From CAZHLD01 sp964533185 (lineage in GTDB: Bacteria; Acidobacteriota; Terriglobia; Acidiferrales; UBA7541), in the NCBI GenBank assembly GCA_964533185.1, contig CAZHLD010000070.1:1-16522 (forward strand): 16,522 nt of DNA. Direction: 5' to 3'. Under the pieces are notes generated by a model. That model did not search any database. It was given only the letters and a program-made list of their open reading frames with translations, and was not told the DNA's origin. Shown here in pieces: positions 1 to 5,644 of the stretch (positions are counted from its first letter, which is position 1; every line of letters begins with the position of its first letter). The position numbers and the translations under genes were made by a program.

Positions 1-1
1 C

Positions 2-88
2 TGGTGCCCAAGAGAGGACTCGAACCTCCACGACCTTGCGGCCACTAGAACCTGAATCTAGCGCGTCTGCCAATTCCGCCACTTGGGC
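2..88 (-). tRNA. tRNA-Leu(CAG), complete, CCA encoded
   Basis: Read on the minus strand, the 7-bp acceptor stem GCCCAAG/CTTGGGC closes, followed by discriminator A and an encoded CCA. The anticodon stem CTAGA/TCTAG encloses the loop TTCAGGT, giving anticodon CAG, which reads CUG leucine codons. A long extra arm (class II tRNA) and the T-arm GGTTCGAGTCC agree with leucine identity. The 3' end lies one base from the window edge, so any terminator is outside. The gene has its own promoter at 114-142. Confidence 0.97.
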
Positions 89-113
89 AGTGACGTTCCA
101 ACGAAGCAGAACA

Positions 114-142
114 ATTCTGCCCGCCCCCCGCCCCTTTGTCAA
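114..142 (-). promoter_or_regulatory. sigma70-type promoter of tRNA-Leu
   Basis: On the minus strand a perfect -35 TTGACA (137-142) is followed after exactly 17 bases by CAGAAT (114-119), a 4/6 match to the -10. Transcription would start near 107, giving a leader of about 18 bases before the mature tRNA at 88. The spacer is very G-rich. Confidence 0.72.
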
Positions 143-158
143 CGCGACCACGGCGGGC

Positions 159-218
159 AGTGCTGCCCGCCCTCGACCCGCCTGAGGCGGGCACGGGACA
201 GGTTCCGGGCAGCGCTAC
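159..218. repeat. dispersed 60-base repeat, family B, copy 1
   Basis: Its reverse complement matches 1210-1269 at 53 of 60 positions without gaps. It overlaps a perfect 9-bp inverted repeat, GGCGGGCAG (152-160) / CTGCCCGCC (163-171). It shares the tRNA-PilZ spacer with a family C repeat (244-295), so two unrelated repeats sit next to each other, as in composite REP clusters. The rest of the 89-410 spacer holds the tRNA promoter and no gene that I can support. Confidence 0.75.
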
Positions 219-243
219 ATGCCGGGGTTAGCCCGGCGCTGCC

Positions 244-295
244 GTAGGAGCATATGGCCGGAGTTTACCCCGACGCTTTTTGTCGGGGCCCCTAC
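244..295 (-). repeat. dispersed palindromic 52-base repeat, family C, copy 1
   Basis: Read on the minus strand it starts GTAGGGGCCCCGAC, contains an inverted GTCGGGG, and ends with a CTCCTAC-like tail. It matches 6294-6345 at 45 of 52 positions; most differences are in the hairpin loop and the tail. The partner copy lies inside the coding sequence of an FGE-type gene, whereas this one is intergenic. Confidence 0.8.
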
Positions 296-410
296 GGCCG
301 GCGACCTACGGCCGTGACGGGGCAGGAACCGGCGATGCAGCAAGCGGTTGACGCACCGCAGGCCGCGTCCTAAAGTGGAACTGAGCTTCCTTGCTCCTCT
401 CAGGCGCTCC

Positions 411-755
411 ATGGCCACCGAACAGAACCCCCGCGAAAAGCGCCGCAGCGAGCGCGTCCTCATCCGCGTGCCCATCGAGGTGCGCGGCGTGGGCATCGAC
501 GGCAGCCCGTTTGCCGGACCGGGCCACACCGCCACGGTCAGCCGCCATGGCGCGTTGGTCCTGCTGACCGCGCGGCTCAAGCCCGATTCGCAGCTCACCC
601 TTACCAATAAGTTCTCCCAGGACACGGAGACCTTCCGCGTGGTCTGGAGCACCGAGAAGCCCAGCGAAGGCCGCTACGAATCCGGTATTGAGGCGCTCTC
701 CCCCCGCGACGATTTCTGGGGCATCCACTTCCCGCCCGCAGTGCGCAAAGCCTGA
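411..755 (+). CDS. PilZ-domain protein (probable c-di-GMP effector)
   Basis: A 114-residue single-domain protein. PilZ domains bind cyclic di-GMP and control motility, exopolysaccharide or secretion; the partner here is unknown. The first ligand motif is clear: RRSER at residues 11-15, followed by the strand LIRVPIEV. The second motif, normally [D/N]xSxxG, reads TVSRHG at 42-47, so Ser44 and Gly47 are kept but the acidic or amide residue is Thr. Binding may therefore be weakened. I chose ATG 411 over a TTG at 348 because the 21 extra residues would be low-complexity and lie outside the domain. No strong Shine-Dalgarno is seen. It stands alone, with its 3' end about 15 bases before the next gene's promoter. 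Domain call firm, ligand binding uncertain. Confidence 0.8.
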   Translation: MATEQNPREKRRSERVLIRVPIEVRGVGIDGSPFAGPGHTATVSRHGALVLLTARLKPDSQLTLTNKFSQDTETFRVVWSTEKPSEGRYESGIEALSPRDDFWGIHFPPAVRKA

Positions 756-771
756 TTCCCCTTGCTCCCGG

Positions 772-780
772 TGCTATAAT
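772..780 (+). promoter_or_regulatory. extended -10 promoter for the 872 gene
   Basis: TGC followed by a perfect TATAAT (775-780) forms an extended -10 element; no good -35 is seen. Transcription from about 787 gives an 85-base leader. The leader contains CGCCCCGC (821-828) and GCGGGGCG (853-860), an 8-bp stem ending directly beside the Shine-Dalgarno at 861-868. Confidence 0.6.
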
Positions 781-871
781 CCCGCCAGCTAGCGGAGGCC
801 ACACCAGGGCCCCGACAGATCGCCCCGCCAGTCCTTATCCCGGTCGGCCCGCGCGGGGCGGGGAGGAATCC

Positions 872-1159
872 ATGGACAGCACTCCGCAATTGAATCTGTT
901 CACCATCCTGCTCATCGTCTGGGGCGCGGTCACCGCCTGCCTGATCATCGTGCTCATCTATCGCAGCATCCTCGCCAACCGCGAGGAGGACCAGATCTTC
1001 CTCGGCAAGGCCGAGGAACACTTGGCCCGCGAACAGCGGGAAATTGTGGACCGAATCATGCGCCTGGCCCGGCCGATCACCGTCCTGGGAGTCCTCTCTG
1101 GCGGGCTATTGCTGGTGATCGCCGGCGTCTGGATCTGGGAAGGGCTGAAGAGCTTCTAG
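872..1159 (+). CDS. small membrane protein with two transmembrane helices, function unknown
   Basis: A 95-residue protein of no family I recognise. Two hydrophobic stretches, about residues 8-31 and 68-91, are separated by a highly charged segment (35-66) rich in Glu and Arg and likely helical (NREEDQIF, EEHLAREQREIVDRIMR). Charge distribution suggests the linker is cytoplasmic, making a helical hairpin. The start is well supported: GGGAGGAA at 861-868 lies 3 bases before ATG 872, and an extended -10 promoter lies upstream. It is probably monocistronic. A family B repeat follows at 1210-1269 before the convergent globin gene. Confidence 0.75.
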   Translation: MDSTPQLNLFTILLIVWGAVTACLIIVLIYRSILANREEDQIFLGKAEEHLAREQREIVDRIMRLARPITVLGVLSGGLLLVIAGVWIWEGLKSF

Positions 1160-1209
1160 CCGCGGCACGCTCGGCCGCCGCAGGCGCACCCCCAGCCAGA
1201 AGGGTTTGT

Positions 1210-1269
1210 GTAGCGCTGCCCGGAACTTGTCCCCAGCCCGCCGCAGGCAGGTCGAGGGAGGGCAACACT
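1210..1269. repeat. dispersed 60-base repeat, family B, copy 2
   Basis: It matches the reverse complement of 159-218 at 53 of 60 positions. It sits between two convergent genes (872-1159 plus, 1282-1659 minus), ending 12 bases from the globin stop codon. Its GC-rich partial self-complementarity could help end transcription, but no U-tract is seen. Confidence 0.72.
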
Positions 1270-1281
1270 AGGGACTGTCTT

Positions 1282-1659
1282 CTATTCAACCGCGCGATTG
1301 AGGACGGTGTTGCGGGTGCCTTCCAGAAGGCCCATTACTTTTTGCAGCTTGTCTGGCTGAACTCCCACCTCCTCCAGCGCCTCCCGAAAATGCTGGAGGA
1401 ACTTGTCAAAGTGCGCATCGGTCAGCCCTTTGATCCGCGACCCGGCGTGCGCGTCGCCGATATCCCGGCCCGTGTAAACGATCTTGCCGCCCAGCAGCAT
1501 GCTCACAAACATGCTCTGCCGCGCCCGTAAGTGGTTCATGTCCATGCCGTCGAAGAAGTGCCGGAGAGCGTCGTCAGCGATCACTCGCTTGTAAAACGAC
1601 TGCACTGCGGCTTGTATCGTGGACCTGCCACCGATGGTTTCAAAGAGGGCGTCAATCAT
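1282..1659 (-). CDS. group I truncated haemoglobin (trHbN-like)
   Basis: A 125-residue truncated (2/2) globin, close to the usual family length. Members bind haem and O2 or NO; several group I proteins act in NO dioxygenation. Visible marks are Phe22-Tyr23 (Tyr B10, distal ligand network), FFDGMDM at 35-41, the loop LLGGKIVYTG at 55-64, the motif DAH at 69-71, and GLTDAHFDKF at 78-87 with His83 as the proximal F8 ligand. The start at 1659 has GGAAGGA just upstream. A TTGACT-16-TACAAT promoter lies at 1723-1750. No reductase is adjacent, so the electron donor is unknown. Family call firm; NO detoxification is inference. Confidence 0.92.
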   Translation of the reverse strand: MIDALFETIGGRSTIQAAVQSFYKRVIADDALRHFFDGMDMNHLRARQSMFVSMLLGGKIVYTGRDIGDAHAGSRIKGLTDAHFDKFLQHFREALEEVGVQPDKLQKVMGLLEGTRNTVLNRAVE

Positions 1660-1722
1660 GGTTCCTTCCCGGCAGGTCGTGGGCTGGGCTGATTCACGGG
1701 TGACCTGGCGTCAATGGCCAAC

Positions 1723-1750
1723 ATTGTAGCCAGCCGCCCGCGCAAGTCAA
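1723..1750 (-). promoter_or_regulatory. promoter of the truncated globin gene
   Basis: On the minus strand TTGACT (1745-1750), a 16-base spacer and TACAAT (1723-1728) fit a housekeeping sigma factor. Transcription would start near 1716, giving a leader of about 57 bases before ATG 1659. I see no convincing NO- or redox-regulator palindrome overlapping it. Confidence 0.6.
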
Positions 1751-1837
1751 CGAGCCTCTGCTGGCGGGCGGGAATGGGCGCCGCTAAAAAAGGTGGAAGG
1801 AGCTGGCGGGAGTCCGGCTGTCGCTACGCACCGGGCT

Positions 1838-1897
1838 TGGCGGGCGGCGCACTGCTGCGCGCATCCTTTTGCGAGCCCTAGCGTGCGCCGCCCGCCA
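1838..1897. repeat. 15-bp perfect inverted repeat downstream of the esterase gene
   Basis: Arms 1838-1852 and 1883-1897 (TGGCGGGCGGCGCAC and its complement) are separated by 30 bases. It lies about 70 bases past the stop of the minus-strand esterase, so it could end that transcript, but the loop is long and no U-run follows. A GTTAGGC at 1911-1917 lies just outside the arm. Apart from this and the globin promoter, the 1660-1969 spacer shows no gene. Confidence 0.6.
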
Positions 1898-1969
1898 GCT
1901 TTAGCGCACTGTTAGGCCTTTCAAGGCAGGTGCATCAGCAGCATCGGCTTCATCCGTCGCTTCGGTATA

Positions 1970-3667
1970 TCAGGTGCCACCGCTTGGCATAGCCGCGTTC
2001 CAGACGTCCTGAGCGATTCGCCAGGTGCCGTCCGGCTGCCGCCGGTAGATGTGCATGCCCCTGTAACGCTCTTCAGCTACCTCGCCGCCTGCCCTAGGCG
2101 CAGCGGTTATCCTGGCCGTGTAAAGCTCCCAGGCCCAATCGCCTACCACGATTACTACAATGGACTCGGTGGAGCCGCCGCTCAAGGCGGACTGTGCATG
2201 AACGCCCTCGAACCAGGATCGCAACGTGGCGCGCCCCCTGATGCGTGACCCGTTCGGCGGCCTGACGACGCAGTCCTCCGTGAAGAGAGCGACATAGCTG
2301 TCCGCGTCTCTTCCGAGAAAAGCACTACGCTTGCGCTCTCGCGCTTTGTTGATCGCCTCGGTGTCCGCGCTCGGCTGTTCTGCGTTTCGCCTTGGCTCTT
2401 GTTCGCGCACGAACAGCAGCGCGTCCAGCAGATCCCTCCAGACCGCCGACTCGGTGGTGTGACCGATGGGCCGTGCCAGGAACTCGCCGCCGGCCCAGGT
2501 CCCTTGGGCTGCCGGGCGGCGTAGATCGAGCAGGCCGTACTCGCGACCAGCCGCCGCCATCAGCTCCTCGAACTCAGGCAGCGGATGCTGGTCCGCGATG
2601 ATCTGACGCGGCTCCGGAAGGTTGAATCTTGAGCTGCCGCTGTACGATGTCACTCCGATGACATAGCTTTTCGAGCCAAGCGCTTCGCCTATGAACTGCC
2701 CCATTGAGGGGCCGCTGCCGCCAGCAGGAGGGATCTCCGGCATGCGTGCCGCGTGCGCCGTGCCTGACCAGACGATGATCTTGCGGCCAGGGTATCGCTC
2801 GTTCGCGAGCCACAGCAGGTTCTCCGCCATCTGCCCGTCGCGGTTGCAGCTGCCGATGTCGGGATGACTCAGAACGTAGCGTGCATGACAGGCGATGCTA
2901 CGCAGCACCTGTGCCCACTGCCGCGCGCGCTGGTCCGGCATGGCCCTCACAGCCCCCAACGACTGCTCAAGCGCGGCGAGGAACGCCCGGCGCGTGGCAG
3001 CATCCGGCCGTGACGCGACCCGGTACTGGTACAGCGACTGTGCAAGCCCTTGGAGCACACCGTACTCAGGACTCTCAGGATCGACGAGCGGTCCGCCGAG
3101 GCCGCGTTCCGACAGAAACTTCCCTAAGTCATCTGCGAGGTGGAAAAGACTCCCCACCTGGGTCTGGTGGTCAAACCCGGCGATCTCCAGCGGCCGCCTG
3201 CCGCGCGCATGGTCGCCGAGATACGCGACGAGCGACTGCATTTGCACAGCGCCCGCCCAAGTTCCGGCGCCGAGCCAAAACGCGGCGCGGGGCGGCGCAC
3301 CCGCACGCAGGCTGTCCCACGCCACAGTCATGTCGTACATCGGCGACTCGAAAGCGAGCACGTCGAAGCCGAGCTCCCGATGGAGGAACTTCACGAGCCG
3401 GGTCTTCACCAGGAAATCTGATCCTGATCCGTGGTCCGCCTCGCCCAGCAGCACAAGGCGCACGCCGTCGAGTGCCGCACGCAGAGGCTCAAGGTCCCTG
3501 AAATCCTCGTCGGCCGGATCGATTGAGCGTATCGGGAGAACGTTCTGCCGTAACCACGCAACCCGGGGGTCCTCGGAGAAATCCTTCGGCGCACGTTGCG
3601 CGGCACCCAGCGCGGGAGCGAGCGCCAGCAGGAGCATCACGGAACAAATTCGTCGAAACCGGGGCAT
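1970..3667 (-). CDS. exported erythromycin-esterase-family protein fused to a DUF4440/SnoaL-like domain
   Basis: A 565-residue protein. Residues 1-23 form a signal peptide (basic MPRFRR, hydrophobic core, AAQ), so it likely acts in the periplasm or outside. Residues about 65-415 match the erythromycin esterase family: GEADHG at 75-80 (Glu76, His79), FES at 106-108, IAGFDHQ at 162-168, RDGQMAENLLWL at 276-287 and WSGTAHAARM at 300-309 (His305). Characterised Ere enzymes hydrolyse the macrolide lactone using such His/Glu residues, but most relatives have unknown substrates. Residues about 434-560 form a separate NTF2-fold DUF4440/SnoaL-like domain ending in GTWRIAQDVWN. AGGAG precedes ATG 3667. 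Resistance is possible but unproven, since the family is broad. Confidence 0.86.
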   Translation of the reverse strand: MPRFRRICSVMLLLALAPALGAAQRAPKDFSEDPRVAWLRQNVLPIRSIDPADEDFRDLEPLRAALDGVRLVLLGEADHGSGSDFLVKTRLVKFLHRELGFDVLAFESPMYDMTVAWDSLRAGAPPRAAFWLGAGTWAGAVQMQSLVAYLGDHARGRRPLEIAGFDHQTQVGSLFHLADDLGKFLSERGLGGPLVDPESPEYGVLQGLAQSLYQYRVASRPDAATRRAFLAALEQSLGAVRAMPDQRARQWAQVLRSIACHARYVLSHPDIGSCNRDGQMAENLLWLANERYPGRKIIVWSGTAHAARMPEIPPAGGSGPSMGQFIGEALGSKSYVIGVTSYSGSSRFNLPEPRQIIADQHPLPEFEELMAAAGREYGLLDLRRPAAQGTWAGGEFLARPIGHTTESAVWRDLLDALLFVREQEPRRNAEQPSADTEAINKARERKRSAFLGRDADSYVALFTEDCVVRPPNGSRIRGRATLRSWFEGVHAQSALSGGSTESIVVIVVGDWAWELYTARITAAPRAGGEVAEERYRGMHIYRRQPDGTWRIAQDVWNAAMPSGGT

Positions 3668-3700
3668 GGAGATCTCCTTTCTCTGTCGGCCTAACTAGTG

Positions 3701-3846
3701 TTTATCTGGTTTCCGGATAAGATTCCAGAGCCGTTTCCTGTCGGGATAAACCCCCAAAAGGAATTTCCCCTAACTTTCTCTCTCTCTTTGGCTTAACGCC
3801 GCGAACGCCGAGGCCAGGAATTTTATCCGGTTTCCGCATAACATTC
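3701..3846. repeat. 25-base direct repeat of inverted arms (3701-3725 and 3822-3846)
   Basis: The two copies differ at 3 of 25 positions and are 121 bases apart. Each is near-palindromic around TTT: TTATCTGG-TTT-CCGGATAA in the first, TTATCCGG-TTT-CCGCATAA in the second. A broken third form (GTTTCC, insertion, GGGATAA) lies at 3733-3749. They sit in the spacer between the divergent genes at 3667 and 3997. Such inverted 8-base arms fit a dimeric regulator or a tyrosine-recombinase core site. A tandem ACGTTCACA pair (3857-3874) follows. No gene was found in 3668-3996. Confidence 0.75.
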
Positions 3847-3932
3847 TATCACCCTTACGTTCACAACGTTCACAATGAGTCGGCCGGGCTGTACGATTTC
3901 GCGAAACCAGACGATTACCGTCAATGGATTCG

Positions 3933-3961
3933 TTGTGCGCTCAGTGACCGTCACTTATACT
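3933..3961 (+). promoter_or_regulatory. promoter with an operator-like palindrome for the 3997 gene
   Basis: TTGTGC (3933-3938), 17 bases, TATACT (3956-3961). The spacer holds a perfect palindrome, AGTGAC-C-GTCACT (3943-3955), abutting the -10. This is the position where a dimeric repressor would block polymerase. Transcription from about 3968 gives a leader of about 30 bases. Confidence 0.62.
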
Positions 3962-3996
3962 TGCTCGGGAGTGACCTTAACGCCGTAGAGGGAACG

Positions 3997-4746
3997 ATGC
4001 GGTCGGCCAGACTTGCTCTTTTTGGATCGATACTACTGCTCGGGCCAGCGCTTCAGGCTCAAGCTCCCACCCGATCCCAAGACTCAACTCTGCTGAAGCT
4101 CCCCCTTTCTTCGGAGCCGCTGGTGCGAAACCGAATTCCGCTGACAGAAGCGCTTTCGGAAGTCGGTGTTCAGGTGCGGGAAGGCTGGGTGCTCTTTGGG
4201 GTTGAAGTCCGCCTCAAAGAGGGCAAGGAGCCGATTGTCAGCCTGCACCTCCCCCCCAATAGCACTCTTGGGGAGGCGCTCGAGCAAATGTTTCGCGAAG
4301 CGCCCGATTACAAGTACGAGGTTGCTGGGGCTCACCTGATCAACATCTATCCCGAGGGGGCTAAGACAAACCCAGAAAACGTTCTCAATATCCGTGTGCA
4401 ACGCTTCGATGTCGTAAATGAGCCGCCAAGTAGCGTCTTGAGCGCGCCCCAGCGTTTTATCCCAGAACTCAACAAGCGCCTGACTGCCCCCCCGCGAGCC
4501 GGCGAGCCCACTGGGACTGCTGGTCCCGTGATGAGACCAGTCGGGGGACCGCGCGTGACCTTGCACCTGCGCAATGTAACGGTGCGCCAAATCTTGAATT
4601 CGGTCAGCGAAGCAACCCAGCACTCCCCTGCAGGATTCAGGCCCCTTGGGTGGGTTTATTCTTTCCAGCCAGACCCCGCGTCGCCGGTGGGCGGGACCCA
4701 TGCCTGGACCTCCCATGGGAGTGTCCCAAGCAACTGGAAGCGATAG
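3997..4746 (+). CDS. exported protein with two secretin/STN-like units, function unknown
   Basis: A 249-residue protein. A signal peptide (residues 1-22, core LALFGSILLLGPAL, then QAQA) predicts export. Two stretches resemble each other and the short secretin/TonB N-terminal fold: residues 81-119 (VSLHLPPNSTLGEALEQMF...LINIYP) and 187-225 (VTLHLRNVTVRQILNSVSE...VYSFQP), each a VxLHL strand, a TxxxxL helix and a closing strand. A Pro-rich linker (about 164-186) lies between. It is too short to be a secretin and has no beta-barrel domain. I chose ATG 3997 because AGAGGGA (3987-3993) precedes it and the promoter at 3933-3961 excludes the upstream TTG at 3961. Codon use looks less GC-biased than its neighbours, suggesting possible transfer. 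Confidence 0.7.
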   Translation: MRSARLALFGSILLLGPALQAQAPTRSQDSTLLKLPLSSEPLVRNRIPLTEALSEVGVQVREGWVLFGVEVRLKEGKEPIVSLHLPPNSTLGEALEQMFREAPDYKYEVAGAHLINIYPEGAKTNPENVLNIRVQRFDVVNEPPSSVLSAPQRFIPELNKRLTAPPRAGEPTGTAGPVMRPVGGPRVTLHLRNVTVRQILNSVSEATQHSPAGFRPLGWVYSFQPDPASPVGGTHAWTSHGSVPSNWKR

Positions 4747-4909
4747 AAGCCAAGCGACCCCTGCCACTCAGCGGGAGTTTCCCAGCCAAGTGAGGTGCAT
4801 GACGGCCTGTGTGCAAGGCTTCGTGCGACGTGGCCGCGGCGGTGAGCATCTGACTTCTACGGGAACAGTCCGGACCTTGCTTGGGCCCATTGGTTGATGT
4901 TGGCGAGGA

Positions 4910-5461
4910 TTAGTTGCCCGGCTTGGCGGGCTGCTGAGCCGGCGGCTGCGGCAGCGTCTCGGACACCACCGACGTGTGGTTGTGGACCACCAGCCAGCGG
5001 TCGCCGCGCTTTTCGAGCACCAGCGTCGTGTGTCCCCGCGCGCCTACCTGACGGCCATCCACCATCGCGCCGAAGTCCCACTGATAGACGGCCCAGCCGA
5101 TGTTCCCGCGCGTGGCGATCAGCGTGTTCCGACGGTCCATGCGGCCGCCCTGCATGCGCTCGCGCTGCGCCTGATAGGCCTTCAGGAAGTTGGCCCAGCC
5201 CATCAGCGGCGGCTCCCACGCCCCGCTCACTACCATGACGTCGTCGGCGTAATACTTGTGCAGCAGCTCCGTGTCGCCGATCTGCCAGGCCGCCAGCATC
5301 TCGGAGATGGTGGTCTCGATCTGGTCGCCATCCGGCACTTTGATCAGCGGCGTGGTCTGGTCCCCCTTCGGCTCCTTCTTCTTTTTCTGCGCGACCCCCG
5401 GCGACGCCGCCAGCAGCGCTCCCAATAACAGCACGAGTAGTACGCTTCCCCCACGCTTCAT
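4910..5461 (-). CDS. exported DUF4440/SnoaL-like (NTF2-fold) protein
   Basis: A 183-residue protein. Residues 1-24 are a signal peptide (MKRGG, then a Leu/Ala core, SPGVAQ), followed by a basic patch KKKKEPK (26-32). Residues about 46-166 fit the DUF4440/SnoaL-like fold: the helix IETTISEMLAAWQIGDTELL, YYADDVMVVSG (70-80), then strands ending in HTTLVLEKRGDRWLVVHNHTS (144-164). The His-rich end of the last strand is typical. The fold serves many roles, so substrate and reaction are unknown; the C-terminal DUF4440 half of the esterase gene is related in type. GAGGGGG lies directly upstream of ATG 5461. Longer starts (to 5620) would add an Arg-rich leader and are rejected. An ORF-free stretch of 163 bases separates it from the convergent 3997 gene. 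Confidence 0.82.
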   Translation of the reverse strand: MKRGGSVLLVLLLGALLAASPGVAQKKKKEPKGDQTTPLIKVPDGDQIETTISEMLAAWQIGDTELLHKYYADDVMVVSGAWEPPLMGWANFLKAYQAQRERMQGGRMDRRNTLIATRGNIGWAVYQWDFGAMVDGRQVGARGHTTLVLEKRGDRWLVVHNHTSVVSETLPQPPAQQPAKPGN

Positions 5462-5523
5462 CGTTCCCCCTCGGACCGCTCGCCATGGCCAAGATCTGGA
5501 CAACGGCCCGCTTTCTCCGCGCG

Positions 5524-5532
5524 AGCATAGCA
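5524..5532 (-). promoter_or_regulatory. possible extended -10 promoter for the DUF4440 gene
   Basis: On the minus strand TGCTATGCT forms an extended -10 (TGn plus TATGCT) preceded by a T-run. Transcription from about 5517 gives a 56-base leader to ATG 5461. No -35 match is evident. Confidence 0.4.
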
Positions 5533-5584
5533 AAAATTCCGTCCGTTCCGCGCACCATCCCGCAGCACGGTTTCTATCTTTGTA

Positions 5585-5630
5585 GGGGCGCGATCCATGT
5601 GGTGAGCGTAGTCGAACCATATCGCGCCCC
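5585..5630. repeat. palindromic repeat between the FGE and DUF4440 genes
   Basis: Arms GGGGCGCGAT (5585-5594) and ATCGCGCCCC (5621-5630) pair perfectly; inner bases ATGTGGT and ACCATAT can extend the stem. The loop carries GAGCGTAGTCGA (5604-5615), which differs by one base from a 12-mer inside the FGE gene at 6074-6085. It lies 15 bases past the FGE stop codon, so it may also act as that gene's 3' hairpin. It begins with GTAGGGG, as in family C. Confidence 0.75.
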
Positions 5631-5644
5631 TTCCGGCACGGTTT

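Noticed and set aside
1780..1917. A complete attC recombination site
   Set aside because: GCCTAAC and a hairpin are present on the minus strand, but the closing GTTRRRY core is missing at the expected place, so only a remnant is suggested.
2895..3698. Long plus-strand frames (267 and 206 codons) within the esterase region
   Set aside because: They oppose the motif-bearing minus-strand esterase and have biased Arg/Ser/Pro composition without a domain.
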